Below are positions 19,218-29,437 of a stretch of DNA of 64,000 nt, one piece after another. This stretch comes from Marinobacter sp. F3R11. Its GTDB lineage: Bacteria > Pseudomonadota > Gammaproteobacteria > Pseudomonadales > Oleiphilaceae. A program made the translations under genes and the position numbers. The DNA is taken from positions 407,608 through 471,607 of the forward strand of contig NZ_QOCH01000015.1 in assembly GCF_003318275.1 (NCBI RefSeq), read 5' to 3'. Numbering within the stretch: position 1 is the stretch's first letter; each line of letters starts with the position of its first letter. Under the pieces are notes generated by a model. The model saw only the letters and a list, made by a program, of their open reading frames with translations. It was not told the DNA's origin and did not search any database.

Positions 19218-20055
19218 TCGCGCCCGCAGAGGATGAAACCAGATTATCGAGAGCATCCTGAGCACCGGCATGACCGAGTTCGGCAGAAGTCAGGAACCAC
19301 TTGGCAGCCTTGCTCTTGTCCTGTGCTACACCGGCTCCCTGAGCGTACATTTCGCCCAGCAGATATGCGGCCTGTCCGGATTCAGGCGCGGCTTTAAGGG
19401 CCCAGCGATAGGCGGATTCATGATCCCCCAGAGCGTTCTGAATCTGGGCCATGCTTGCCTGCGCCCCCGCAACGCCACTTTCAGCAAGACCGCGACAGGC
19501 TTCGAGAGCACCGCTGAAGTTGCGAATCCGGGTGAGCAGGTAGCAGTCATTCAACTGGCCGGACACGGCCAGGTTTTCATCATGCCCCCCGCTTTCACCC
19601 TTCAGGGATTCACTGGCGGCCGGCCGGGAGGGTTCTGGTGCCTGTGCCCTGGGCATGGCTTCAAGGCGCGCCTCATAGGCTGCTACATCCTGCGGACAGG
19701 AAAAGCTGTACCCCCGACGATAGGATTCCAGACCTGTTTCGGTAATTTCATCTGCGTTATAACGCCGGGCGATAGCAGCACAGCGGGATTCACGCTCCTC
19801 CCTGACTTTTTCAAGCTGGGCTGTCCGGGCGGGATCACCTGCGTAGCGATGGAGATACTCAGTTAGCGGATCAATATATGGCTGATCAAAAAGCGGTTTG
19901 ATTTCCTGATCAAGATCCGCAGCAGGAACCTTTTGTCCGATTTTACTCAGCGCCTCACCTGTGCGACTCAGAACGTCACTGGTCTTTAAATTACCACAGC
20001 CTGCAATCAGCAGCGCGCTCATCATAATGACAGGCAATCGATACATCAGGTTCAC
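19207..20055 (-). CDS. Sel1-repeat lipoprotein
   Basis: 282 residues with a lipoprotein signal ending LLIAGC (cysteine near residue 20). After a charged middle part there are helix-turn-helix repeats of the Sel1/TPR type, clearest in LGEMYAQGAGVAQDKSKAAKWFLTSAELG near the C-terminus. Sel1 proteins act as protein-interaction scaffolds in the envelope. It overlaps the following GGDEF/EAL gene by about 11 bases, so the two products are probably linked in function. Confidence 0.75.
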   Translation of the reverse strand: MNLMYRLPVIMMSALLIAGCGNLKTSDVLSRTGEALSKIGQKVPAADLDQEIKPLFDQPYIDPLTEYLHRYAGDPARTAQLEKVREERESRCAAIARRYNADEITETGLESYRRGYSFSCPQDVAAYEARLEAMPRAQAPEPSRPAASESLKGESGGHDENLAVSGQLNDCYLLTRIRNFSGALEACRGLAESGVAGAQASMAQIQNALGDHESAYRWALKAAPESGQAAYLLGEMYAQGAGVAQDKSKAAKWFLTSAELGHAGAQDALDNLVSSSAGANAN

Positions 20056-20199
20056 CAGAAAATTCCAAGGGTTGCGAATACTGCTTGGGAAAACAGCCCA
20101 GATGTGATGAACTCTAATCCACCTCTTCCCTTATGTCCCTGACGACATTGTAACCTAATGAAACCCTGTCAGATGAGATAGCAATCACTATGCTGAAAC

Positions 20200-21276
20200 T
20201 CAACCTTTTACCCTGCGATGCACTCGACGGGTAACGCCGGTGAACAGCGTATAAGAGATGGTGTCGCACCAGGGTGCCACTTCGTTTGCCAGCAGGTTTT
20301 CACCCCAGAACTCCACAGAGGAACCCCGGCCGGCATTGATACCGGTCAGATCCACTGTCAGCATATCCATGGATACCCGGCCGATGATGCGGGTGCGCTG
20401 GCCGTTGACCAGCACCGGAGTACCGTTTCTGGCCTGACGGGGATAACCATCTGCATAACCCATGGCCACGGTACCAACGCGGGTTGGCTCATCGCAGGTC
20501 CAGGTACCGTTGTAACCTATGGCATCACCGGGGTTCAGGTTGTGCACTGCGATTACTTCCGAGGTCAGGGTCATGGCTGGTTTCAGCTGAGCCTGCACAT
20601 CCGGCTCACCGGCAAAGGGCGAGGCCCCGTACAGAATGATGCCCGGTCGCTGCCAGTCGTGGTGAGCTCCGGAATGCTTCATGGTAGCCGCCGAATTGGC
20701 AAAGCTCATGGCCGACGGACATTCCCGGTTAACGCTGTCGTAGATTTCCATCTGATGCTGTGTCACCGGACTACCCATATCATCCGCAGAGGTAAAGTGG
20801 CTCAGCATGGTAACGCTGTTAACCTGGTGCATGGCCTCAAGACGCCAGTATGCCGCCTTGTATTCTTCCGGGCTGAAGCCCAGACGATGCATTCCAGTGT
20901 CCAGTTTGAGCCAGACATTCACCGGCACCGCCAGATGCGATGCCGCAATGGCCTCCAACTGAAACTCATTGTGCACCGCCGTCCAGATATTGTGGCGGCA
21001 GATATAGTCCAGCTCATCGACGGTGAAGAAGCCTTCCAGCAGGACAATGGGCTTGAGAATGCCCCCTTCACGAAGCTCCACTGCCTCTTCAATACAGGCA
21101 ACGGCAAAACCGTCTGCCTCAGCTTCCAGTTTTTTCGCCACCTCAATGGCACCATGGCCATAGGCATTGGCTTTGACCACCGCAAGAGCTTTCTGCTCAG
21201 GCGCCTGGGATTTTGCGACCCGGTAGTTATGGGCTATAGCATCCAGATCTATAGTTACGGTTGCTGCTCTGGCCAT
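20200..21276 (-). CDS. dadX: Catabolic alanine racemase
   Basis: 358 residues of the PLP-dependent alanine racemase family. The PLP lysine lies in VVKANAYGHG near residues 33-38, the MGYADGYPR block is near 250 and the second catalytic tyrosine lies in GYNGTW. It interconverts L- and D-alanine. It starts nine bases after dadA and shares its transcript, which marks it as the catabolic (DadX) rather than the biosynthetic enzyme. The divergent Lrp-type gene supports alanine induction. Confidence 0.92.
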   Translation of the reverse strand: MARAATVTIDLDAIAHNYRVAKSQAPEQKALAVVKANAYGHGAIEVAKKLEAEADGFAVACIEEAVELREGGILKPIVLLEGFFTVDELDYICRHNIWTAVHNEFQLEAIAASHLAVPVNVWLKLDTGMHRLGFSPEEYKAAYWRLEAMHQVNSVTMLSHFTSADDMGSPVTQHQMEIYDSVNRECPSAMSFANSAATMKHSGAHHDWQRPGIILYGASPFAGEPDVQAQLKPAMTLTSEVIAVHNLNPGDAIGYNGTWTCDEPTRVGTVAMGYADGYPRQARNGTPVLVNGQRTRIIGRVSMDMLTVDLTGINAGRGSSVEFWGENLLANEVAPWCDTISYTLFTGVTRRVHRRVKG

Positions 21277-21285
21277 GATTCAGCC

Positions 21286-22542
21286 TCAGTGGTATCTGGC
21301 AACAGACAGGCCGTCCGGACTGATGTCCGGTTTCCTGCCGTTAACCATGTCGGCGATGTATTTTGAGGTACCCAGTGACATGGTCCAGCCCAGGGTGCCG
21401 TGGCCACTGTTGAGGATCAGATTGTCGTATCTGGTTTCACCCAGAATAGGCACGCTGTCCGGTGTCATGGGGCGCAGGCCGGTCCAGAACTCGGCACCGT
21501 CCACATCTCCGGCTCCCGGGAACAGGTCCTTGACAGAGAATTCAATGGCACCCCGGCGCCTGGGATTCAGTTCCTTGTTGAAGTTGGCGATTTCCGCAAT
21601 ACCGCCAACCCGGATACGGTCATCAAAACGGGTCACGGCAACCTTGTATTTCTGGTCCATAACCGTGGAAACGGGCGCCTTGCTTTCATCAAGGATCGGC
21701 ATGGTCAGGGAGTATCCCTTGAGCGGGTAGATCGGCAGATTGATCCCGATTCTGTCCAGCAGATGGGGCGCATAGCTGCCCAGTGCCACCACATACTTGT
21801 CGGCCTTGAGCTCACCGGCTGTGGTTTTCAGCGAGGTGACCTTGCCCTTGCTGGTTTCGATGGCCTGGATTTCAGTTTCCATCATAAACCTCACACCCAG
21901 CTTCTTGCACTCCTCCGCCAGGCCTTTGGTGAACTTGTGGCAATCACCGGTACCGTCGCCGGGCAGATACAGGCCGCCGACGATTTTTTCCTTCACATTA
22001 GCCAGGGCCGGCTCGTGCCTGATGCAGGTTTCCACATCCACCATCTCATGGGGCACGTTACAGCGCTGCAGAATAGCCACATCACTGGCGGCACCGTCCA
22101 GCTCCTTCTGGCTGCGGAATACCTCAAGGGTGCCTTTCATGCGCACGTCATAATCCAGACTCAGCTCGCTGTTCAGTTCCCGGAAACATTCGGCGCTGTA
22201 ACGGGCCACCCGCAGCATACGCTCCTTGTTTACATCGAATGCCTGGGGCGTGCACTGGGCCAGCATTTTCATCATCCAGCCAATGGTTCTGGCATCGAAA
22301 TCCCGGACGTTGAAATAGAGGGGTGAAATGTCCTGCATCATCCACTTGACGGCCTTCACCGGCACACCCGGAGCGCCCCAGGGGGTGGAGTAGTCGAAAG
22401 ACAGCATGCCGGCGTTGGCATAACTGGTTTCAGTGGCCGGAGTGTCCAGCCGGTCAACCACGGTAACTTCATTGCCCGCCTTGGCCAGATACCATGCGGT
22501 AGTCACCCCGATAACGCCGCTGCCCAATACCAGAACTTTCAT
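21286..22542 (-). CDS. dadA: D-amino acid dehydrogenase small subunit
   Basis: 418 residues of the FAD-dependent DadA family. The N-terminal dinucleotide motif VLGSGVIGVTTAWYLAKAG is followed by VVDRLDTPATETSYANAG, and the C-terminal FAD segment is LNSGHGTLGWTMSLG. It oxidises D-alanine and other D-amino acids to keto acids, passing electrons to the respiratory chain at the inner membrane. First gene of the dadAX unit; start ATG 22542 is followed by the standard N-terminus. Confidence 0.94.
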   Translation of the reverse strand: MKVLVLGSGVIGVTTAWYLAKAGNEVTVVDRLDTPATETSYANAGMLSFDYSTPWGAPGVPVKAVKWMMQDISPLYFNVRDFDARTIGWMMKMLAQCTPQAFDVNKERMLRVARYSAECFRELNSELSLDYDVRMKGTLEVFRSQKELDGAASDVAILQRCNVPHEMVDVETCIRHEPALANVKEKIVGGLYLPGDGTGDCHKFTKGLAEECKKLGVRFMMETEIQAIETSKGKVTSLKTTAGELKADKYVVALGSYAPHLLDRIGINLPIYPLKGYSLTMPILDESKAPVSTVMDQKYKVAVTRFDDRIRVGGIAEIANFNKELNPRRRGAIEFSVKDLFPGAGDVDGAEFWTGLRPMTPDSVPILGETRYDNLILNSGHGTLGWTMSLGTSKYIADMVNGRKPDISPDGLSVARYH

Positions 22543-22683
22543 AAACAGCCCCTCAATGACGGTGGTAGCAATTAATTTGATATCCCCAGTCTATTATCAA
22601 ATAGCCAGAGGAAAGCTTTGATTTTTTAATTTTTGCAGGGTAAAAACCTAAATATTCTATTCAATCCAGTGGAAACATTTACC
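22543..22683. promoter_or_regulatory. Divergent dadA / dadR control region
   Basis: An AT-rich 141-base gap between divergently transcribed dadA and the Lrp-type regulator gene. It contains several A/T tracts (ATTAATTTGATAT, TTTGATTTTTTAATTTTT), the kind of sequence Lrp-family proteins wrap. Precise operators cannot be assigned by eye. Confidence 0.5.
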
Positions 22684-23181
22684 ATGCCAGACAACAGAAA
22701 GCGCCCTCTCGACAAACTGGACATCAGCATCCTCAGAACCCTGCAAAAGGATGGACGGATCAGCTACGTGGATCTCGCCGACAAGGTGGGCCTTAGCTCA
22801 ACACCCTGCATTGAACGGGTACGGCGACTGGAAAAAGAAGGCTATATTGAGGGCTATCACGCCCGACTGAATCCCGAACTACTCGGGTACAACATGCTGG
22901 TATTCGTGGAGATTTCCCTTTCGTACCAGTCGCCGGACTCCTTCAAGAAATTCAGTGAAGCCGTGGAAACACTGCCCTATATTCTGGAATGCCATCTGGT
23001 GTCCGGAGATTCCGACTATCTGATCAAGGCACGGATCAGGGGGATTTCCGAGTATCGTGCTTTACTTGGAGACATGCTGCTGACTCTCCCCGGGGTCAAG
23101 AATTCAAAGAGCTATATCGTGATGGAAGAGCTGAAAGAAAGCCTGTCATTACCACTGGATCAGAACGCCATACAGCCCTGA
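22684..23181 (+). CDS. dadR: Lrp/AsnC-family regulator of the dad operon
   Basis: 165 residues with an N-terminal winged helix (LDKLDISILRTLQKDGRISYVDLADKVGLS, recognition helix TPCIERVRRLEKEG) and a C-terminal RAM ligand-binding domain (CHLVSGDSDYLIKARI). ATG 22684 is chosen over a TTG at 22633, whose upstream part translates AT-rich spacer. Divergent position next to dadA matches the alanine-responsive activators of dad operons. It ends convergently with tauC. Confidence 0.88.
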   Translation: MPDNRKRPLDKLDISILRTLQKDGRISYVDLADKVGLSSTPCIERVRRLEKEGYIEGYHARLNPELLGYNMLVFVEISLSYQSPDSFKKFSEAVETLPYILECHLVSGDSDYLIKARIRGISEYRALLGDMLLTLPGVKNSKSYIVMEELKESLSLPLDQNAIQP

Positions 23182-23194
23182 CTTCCACTGACAA

Positions 23195-23214
23195 GGGGCA
23201 CCTTGTGGTGCCCC
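23195..23214. terminator. Hairpin between convergent dadR and tauC
   Basis: A perfect 8-base inverted repeat (GGGGCACC / GGTGCCCC) with a TTGT loop lies in the gap between the two converging genes. There is no T-run on either side, so it may be a weak or Rho-assisted bidirectional terminator. Confidence 0.6.
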
Positions 23215-23233
23215 ACGTGAACCCGGATTCCGG

Positions 23234-24175
23234 CTATTTGCCTTTCCAGGGCACCAGCTTCCGCTCTGCATAACGCATCAGCATGTCAAACAGATAGGCG
23301 ATTATGCCGATGACGACTATCCCCATGATGACCACATCGGTAACGAGAAATTCAGCAGCATTCAGCACCATGAATCCCAGGCCTGCCTGGGCGGCTACCA
23401 TTTCCGCAGCTACCAGAGTTGTCCACCCGAATCCAACACCAATACGCATGCCGGTAAGAATTTCCGGTAGAGCGCTCTTCAGAATGATGTAACGGATCAC
23501 CTGCCATCGTGACGCACCCATCGAGTAGGCAGCATGAATCTGTTCGATGGCCACTGAACGAACACCCGCCCGGGCACTCAGCGCCATGGGCGCAAAGATT
23601 GCCATATAGATCAGCACGATTTTTGACACCTCGCCGATTCCGAGCCAGATGATTACCAGCGGCAAATAAGCCAGCGGCGGCAATGGCCGGTAAAACTCGA
23701 TGATCGGGTCAAACAGGCCCCGGGCAACCCGGTTGACGCCCATCAGAATACCGATAGGAATGGCGGTTACCATTGCCAGGGCAAAGGCACCGAACACCCG
23801 GTACATGCTCCACCCTGTGTGTTCCAGTAACGAGGCACCGGCAAAACCGTCGGTCAGTATTTCCCAGAACCGCTCTACCACAGCAACGGGTGAAGGCAGA
23901 AACAGCGGACTGATCCAGCCGGCTGCAGTGACTGTGTACCAGAGCAGCAACAAAACAGTTGCTGTTACGACACTGATAGCCAGGCTTTTGCCACGCCCCG
24001 GAGCTCCATAGGACTCTCCTGGCATAACGGGCCCGGCCGAGAACAGATTCCTGATCCGCTGCGGCAGTGTCGGGGATTTCTTGTCGCGGGGCCGGACTTC
24101 CTTGCTGAAGGCAGGAGCGGCCGTTTTTCCCCCGCCCATGGTTGCCTTTGGAGTCAGTGCTTTCGTGGCTATCAT
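23234..24175 (-). CDS. tauC: Taurine ABC transporter permease
   Basis: 313 residues: a charged N-terminal extension of about 70 residues, then six membrane segments and the EAA loop YSMGASRWQVIRYIILKSALPEILTGMRIG typical of TauC/SsuC permeases. Its start overlaps the tauB stop by four bases (ATGA), indicating translational coupling. The long N-terminal extension compared with E. coli TauC is common in marine relatives. Specificity for taurine is inferred from the adjoining TauR and aminotransferase genes. Confidence 0.88.
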   Translation of the reverse strand: MIATKALTPKATMGGGKTAAPAFSKEVRPRDKKSPTLPQRIRNLFSAGPVMPGESYGAPGRGKSLAISVVTATVLLLLWYTVTAAGWISPLFLPSPVAVVERFWEILTDGFAGASLLEHTGWSMYRVFGAFALAMVTAIPIGILMGVNRVARGLFDPIIEFYRPLPPLAYLPLVIIWLGIGEVSKIVLIYMAIFAPMALSARAGVRSVAIEQIHAAYSMGASRWQVIRYIILKSALPEILTGMRIGVGFGWTTLVAAEMVAAQAGLGFMVLNAAEFLVTDVVIMGIVVIGIIAYLFDMLMRYAERKLVPWKGK

Positions 24176-25020
24176 CAGTGCAACCCTCCAACCGTTTCGT
24201 CTCCGTGGATGATGCTCAGAACCTCTTCACGCATGGTGATAAACTCAGGCATCGACTTCACCTTGCGTGCATCCCGGCACTCCAGAAAACGTTCGTTAAA
24301 GTCCAGTCTGAACTCATGGGTAATACGCCCTGGACGGGGGGACATGATGATCAGACGAGAGGCCATAAAGAGGGCTTCTTCGACGCTGTGAGTAATGAAA
24401 AACATCATTTTTTGCGTCTCTTTCCATACATCCAGAAGCAGCTCCTGCAACACTTCACGAGTGAGCGCATCCAAAGCCCCCAGAGGCTCATCCAGCAAAA
24501 GCATTTTTGGATCGTTGGTCAGGGCGCGGGCGATCCCGACCCGTTGTTGCATCCCGCCGGAAAGCTGATAGACGGGGTGGCGATGAAAATCTTCGAGGCC
24601 GACAAGCTTCAGGAAGCGTGCTGCACGCTCCCTGCGTTCTTTCTTGCCAACACCCTGAAGTTTCAGACCGAATTCGGTGTTTTCAACCACGTTCAGCCAG
24701 GGCAGCAGGGCATGCTTCTGGAACACAACGCCACGCTCCTTGCCCGGCCCGTCAATTTGATCCTGTAAATCAACGCCACAAGCCACTCGTGGCAGACCGC
24801 TGATCTGGCTGTCACCCAGGGTCAGAAAGCCTTCGGTTGGAGAGATAAAACCGGCCATCAGGCTCAGCAGCGTGGTTTTTCCGCAACCGGAAGCCCCCAG
24901 GGCAACAACGAACTCACCTGGATCTATGGTGAAGTTAATATCCGATAACGCGCGCACCTGCTCACCGCCGTTCAGGCCAGGATAGACAACTGAGACATCA
25001 TGAATCTGCAGTTTGCTCAT
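24175..25020 (-). CDS. tauB: Taurine ABC transporter ATP-binding protein
   Basis: 281 residues with Walker A GASGCGKTT (near 45), Q-loop, signature LSGGMQQRVGIARAL and Walker B LLLDEPLGALD, followed by the H-loop FITHSVEEA. It drives import together with TauA and TauC. ATG 25020 is used because upstream codons up to 25101 translate the tauA-tauB spacer, including its hairpin. There is an AGGAG ribosome site just ahead. Confidence 0.92.
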   Translation of the reverse strand: MSKLQIHDVSVVYPGLNGGEQVRALSDINFTIDPGEFVVALGASGCGKTTLLSLMAGFISPTEGFLTLGDSQISGLPRVACGVDLQDQIDGPGKERGVVFQKHALLPWLNVVENTEFGLKLQGVGKKERRERAARFLKLVGLEDFHRHPVYQLSGGMQQRVGIARALTNDPKMLLLDEPLGALDALTREVLQELLLDVWKETQKMMFFITHSVEEALFMASRLIIMSPRPGRITHEFRLDFNERFLECRDARKVKSMPEFITMREEVLSIIHGDETVGGLH

Positions 25021-25042
25021 GGAGATAGCTCCTGTATCCGGA

Positions 25043-25064
25043 AGGTGCCCCCGAGGGGGCACCT
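25043..25064 (-). terminator. Strong intercistronic hairpin after tauA
   Basis: Perfect 10-base arms (AGGTGCCCCC / GGGGGCACCT) around a two-base loop, 11 bases after the tauA stop and 22 bases before tauB. There is no T-run, so it more probably stabilises tauA mRNA or partly attenuates tauBC than terminates fully. Such hairpins are common after binding-protein genes, whose product is needed in excess. Confidence 0.65.
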
Positions 25065-25075
25065 GAAAAATATCT

Positions 25076-26098
25076 TCAGAGTTCCTGCGCCTTTCGGGCA
25101 TAGGAGGGATTTACAAAAACACTGTAGTCATCCTTCAGAGCAGGAATCTTGCCCTGCGCCTCAAGGAACTCGGACGTAAAGAGCAATGCACGGGCTGCAC
25201 CACCCTCTTTCCCACACTCCAGCCATGCGCAGGTCAACTGTTCTTCCAGAGGTACAAATTCATACAGCGCCAGCACGTCCAGAACACCTTCAGCCTTGCC
25301 TCCGGTCATCTTGGCGATACTCATAACCATAGGTGACTCAGATGTCAGGCTGCCTTTGCTGGTGCGATAGTCTTCATCAGCATCGCTCATCAGCTTGATA
25401 ACGCGGGCCACGACTTCAGGATTCTGTTCGGCGTACTCCCGGCTGGCGACAATCCCGTCAAATGTGGCTTTGCCCCAGCGACTGAGTTCACCGGAACTGA
25501 TCAGCACCTGTCCGTCCTGCTTGAGCCTGCCGAGAACAGGATCCCAGATGAAAGCAGCATCAATATCGCCCCGAGTCCAGGCGGCTGATATCGCATTGGG
25601 TTGCATGTTCAAGATTTTCAGATCCCCCTCGTCCAGGCCAAACTGCTCCAGAGCAAACAGAGCATGGAAGTGGGTTGTGGAAACAAAAGGTACTCCGAGA
25701 GTTTTTCCCTTCAGGTCCTGTGGCGCCAGAATACCGGAGCCATTTCGCACAACCAGAGCCTCGGCTTCATTTATATTCTCCAGAATCCACACCAGCTCGA
25801 CATCCACACCACGGCTGATAGCCGCCGCTATCGGGCTGGAGCCGGCCGATGCAATATCGATATCGCCGGAAGCCATGGCAGTGATCACTTTGGCGCCAGA
25901 ATCGAAACGACGCCACTCAATGTCGAGGCCAGTAGCCTGCTCCAGGGCATCACTATCGATAACCGTTTTCCAGGGATTCATCATGCCCTGATATCCGATG
26001 GTCAGAGTGTCTGCCGCTGCAGCTGTGCTGAGGATAAGACTTGTTCCGAGGCCTGCCAGCAGATATTTCAGACCTTTGGTAATTGTCACGTTGTGCAT
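25076..26098 (-). CDS. tauA: Taurine-binding periplasmic protein
   Basis: 340 residues with a signal peptide (hydrophobic core LLAGLGTSLILSTAAAA, cleavage before DTLTIG) and the fold of aliphatic-sulfonate binding proteins: TIGYQGMMNPWK, ASGDIDIASAGSSPIAAAISRG, KTLGVPFVSTTHFH and AAFIWDPVLGRL. It captures taurine in the periplasm and hands it to TauBC. First gene of the tauABC transcript, divergent from tauR. Confidence 0.92.
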   Translation of the reverse strand: MHNVTITKGLKYLLAGLGTSLILSTAAAADTLTIGYQGMMNPWKTVIDSDALEQATGLDIEWRRFDSGAKVITAMASGDIDIASAGSSPIAAAISRGVDVELVWILENINEAEALVVRNGSGILAPQDLKGKTLGVPFVSTTHFHALFALEQFGLDEGDLKILNMQPNAISAAWTRGDIDAAFIWDPVLGRLKQDGQVLISSGELSRWGKATFDGIVASREYAEQNPEVVARVIKLMSDADEDYRTSKGSLTSESPMVMSIAKMTGGKAEGVLDVLALYEFVPLEEQLTCAWLECGKEGGAARALLFTSEFLEAQGKIPALKDDYSVFVNPSYARKAQEL

Positions 26099-26278
26099 AG
26101 GTTTCTCCCGATGGGGTCATTTAAGGTGCTTGGGTGTGCCTGTCGTGTATTCACACTAGACTTGGCGTTAGCCGGGTAAGTAGATCCAGTTTCGCGGGAA
26201 TATGGGGCCAGTCCCTGGCATGGCATATCAATTGCTTCATTGTGAAGCATCGATGTCTTTTTCAGGTGCAAACGCCCC
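26099..26278. promoter_or_regulatory. Divergent tauA / tauR control region
   Basis: A 180-base gap between divergent tauA and tauR. Two elements resemble the CTGGAC-type half sites known for MocR-type TauR: CTAGACTTGG at 26156-26165 on the plus strand and ACTGGATCTA at 26181-26190 on the minus strand. The match is by eye and weak; position and context give most of the support. Confidence 0.4.
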
Positions 26279-27754
26279 ATGAACGATCACTACCTGAACA
26301 CCCCTTTCGCGGATGATCGCCCTCTGCAACAGCAAATTCAGGAACGGCTGGTAGATGCAATTCTGGGAGGCCATCTTCCGGTCGACACCCCTCTGCCCTC
26401 GTCGCGTAAGCTGGCAGCGCAAATGAAGGTTTCACGCAATACGATTGTTCTGGTGTACGAACGCATGGTTGACGCCGGCTATCTTCTGCCCAGCAAACGG
26501 CGTGGGTATTTCATTGCGCCAGCGTTCCACAACCCGGACATGATCGATATTCGGGACAAACCGTCGAATGGTGATGATTCGCCGGAATGGCCGGAACGCT
26601 TCAGGCTCCAACCAAGCCAGTACCAGACAATCGTCAAACCAAATCAGTGGCAGCAGTATGAGTATCCCTTTAACTATGGCCAGATCCAGCAAGAGTATTT
26701 CCCGATAGAACACTGGCGTGACTGTGCCCGCCGTACGCTGAGTACTACGGGGCTCACGGACTGGCTGCATGATCGCATTGATATCGACGATCCGATGCTG
26801 GTGGAGCAACTGCGCACCCGACTACTGCCCAAGCGGGGAATCTACGCCGAGCCGGAAGAAATCCTGGTTACCATAGGAACCCAGAATTCCCTGTACCTGC
26901 TGGCTAACCTGCTGTTCGATGGCAATACCCGCGTGGCACTTGAAAACCCGGGATTTCGGGATGCCCACAGTATCTTTCAGAGTTTCAATGCAGACCTTGT
27001 GCTGCAATCACTGGACCAGGAAGGCATCGTGGTTGATGACCAGCTCGCAAGTTGCAACTACATTTACGTTACGCCAAGCCATCAGGTACCTACCGGAGTG
27101 GAAATGAGCCGGAGCCGGCGTATAGAACTGATGGACCTGGCCCGCCGCAGCAATGCCGTTCTGATCGAGGATGACTACGATGCGGAAATCAATATGCAGG
27201 ACAACCCGATTCCGGCGATGAAATCCAACGACCCGGACAATCGCATTATCTATCTGGGCAGCTTGTCCAAATCCATGTCCCCCGGCCTTCGCATTGGATT
27301 TATGGTGGCTGACGAACAACTCATCGCTGAAGCCCGGGCACTGAGGCGTCTGATGTACCGTCATCCCGCCAGCAATAACCAGCGACAGACCGCTTACTTT
27401 CTGTCGCTGGGGTATTACGACTCTTACCTGCGAAAGTTACGAACCCTGTATTTCAATAAACTGGTACGTATGGAAGCTGCACTGAAAGAGCACCTGCCAG
27501 ACCTGATGACCCGCGATGTCAGAAGCGGTGCATCTTCTTTCTGGCTCAGGGTGGCGGAGGGGATTGATACCGAACAACTGAGCTGGGCTACCGCTCGCGA
27601 GGGTGTGCTTATTGAGCCGGGGGCCGTACATTTCCTCAACACATCACCACCCCGCAATTACCTGCGCCTGGGATTTTCCACCATACCAACCCACAAGATT
27701 GAACCCGGAATCGCAAAACTAAAAACCATCCTTGACCGGTTCACTGACCTTTAG
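26279..27754 (+). CDS. tauR: MocR/GntR-type taurine regulator
   Basis: 491 residues: an N-terminal GntR winged helix (LPSSRKLAAQMKVSRNTIVLVYERMVDAGYL, residues about 40-70), a linker, and a fold-type I aminotransferase-like domain with the PLP lysine in YLGSLSKSMSPGLRIGF near 325. This is the MocR architecture of TauR, which activates taurine genes when taurine and PLP bind. PdxR is the main alternative, but placement between tauABC and the taurine aminotransferase cluster favours TauR. Confidence 0.88.
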   Translation: MNDHYLNTPFADDRPLQQQIQERLVDAILGGHLPVDTPLPSSRKLAAQMKVSRNTIVLVYERMVDAGYLLPSKRRGYFIAPAFHNPDMIDIRDKPSNGDDSPEWPERFRLQPSQYQTIVKPNQWQQYEYPFNYGQIQQEYFPIEHWRDCARRTLSTTGLTDWLHDRIDIDDPMLVEQLRTRLLPKRGIYAEPEEILVTIGTQNSLYLLANLLFDGNTRVALENPGFRDAHSIFQSFNADLVLQSLDQEGIVVDDQLASCNYIYVTPSHQVPTGVEMSRSRRIELMDLARRSNAVLIEDDYDAEINMQDNPIPAMKSNDPDNRIIYLGSLSKSMSPGLRIGFMVADEQLIAEARALRRLMYRHPASNNQRQTAYFLSLGYYDSYLRKLRTLYFNKLVRMEAALKEHLPDLMTRDVRSGASSFWLRVAEGIDTEQLSWATAREGVLIEPGAVHFLNTSPPRNYLRLGFSTIPTHKIEPGIAKLKTILDRFTDL

Positions 27755-27870
27755 CAGCACTCTGGCTCCATAATCTCCCGTAACTGGATCTATAAGGATT
27801 CAGGTCCCGCCTCCTAACGTGTCATCTCATGGTGTCTATTCGGACACCAGCGGACGAGGACAGGAGCCAG

Positions 27871-28650
27871 GTGGACAACCTTACGGAATACCTCAACCCG
27901 GAACTTGGCTGGGCCATGCTGCTGATTCTTGGCGCTGCACTGGTCCGCGGCTATACCGGTTTCGGTTTTGCTGCGGTTGCTATCACCGGACTCAACCTGG
28001 TGTGGCCGCCACAGATCAGCGTACCTGTAATTCTGCTGCTGGACCTGATCGGGTCCGCTGGCCTGCTCCGTTCCGCCTGGCCTGAGTCTGACCGGGCCCT
28101 GATCGGCCGCCTGTCCTCCGGGGCCCTGCTGGGCATTCCCCTGGGACTGACTCTGTTGATCCAGCTACCAGAAACCCTGCTCAAGCTGTCCATCAATACC
28201 GGCGTTCTGGTTATGACCCTTTTCCTGTTTTTACGCCCGAGCCCGGCGCGTCGGGAATACCCCTGGCTGACCCGGATCGCGGGTGGTATTTCCGGTGCCT
28301 TTACCTCCGCCGCATCCATCGGTGGGCTACCTATTGTCTGCTACCTGATGAGCACACCGCTGGACGCCAGAAGCCAACGGGCCTCCATGGTGGTTTTTCT
28401 CGCGGCAACAGATCTGGTGGCCCTGATTCTCATGGCCGGCAGCGGATTGCTGGGCCTGCACCTGGTGCTACCCATACTGCTTCTGTTAGTTCCCACACTG
28501 CTGGGCGTGCATCTGGGCAAAATCGCCTTTCACCATTTCCGACCCAAATCATTCCATCCGGTGGCCCTGCCGATTCTGGCCATGCTGTCCATAAGCGGAC
28601 TCTGGTTAAGCCTCCGGTCACTTCTTTCCACAACGGTTACAGGAGTCTGA
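27871..28650 (+). CDS. isfE: TauE/SafE-family sulfonate exporter (IsfE-like)
   Basis: 259 residues with about eight membrane helices and the TauE/SafE opening LVRGYTGFGFAAVAITGLNLVWPP. GTG 27871 is preferred because an AGGAG site precedes it; ATG 27829 would add 14 polar residues without a ribosome site. In Klebsiella and Chromohalobacter a TauE-type protein (IsfE) exports isethionate formed during taurine-nitrogen use; that role is inferred here from the next two genes. Four bases separate it from isfD. Confidence 0.8.
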   Translation: MDNLTEYLNPELGWAMLLILGAALVRGYTGFGFAAVAITGLNLVWPPQISVPVILLLDLIGSAGLLRSAWPESDRALIGRLSSGALLGIPLGLTLLIQLPETLLKLSINTGVLVMTLFLFLRPSPARREYPWLTRIAGGISGAFTSAASIGGLPIVCYLMSTPLDARSQRASMVVFLAATDLVALILMAGSGLLGLHLVLPILLLLVPTLLGVHLGKIAFHHFRPKSFHPVALPILAMLSISGLWLSLRSLLSTTVTGV

Positions 28651-29415
<765 letters not shown>

Positions 29416-29437
29416 TCAAGACAAGGAAACAAACATC

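Noticed and set aside
20218..21366. 382-codon open frame opposite dadX
   Set aside because: Antisense shadow of a well-identified racemase gene; protein composition is not natural.
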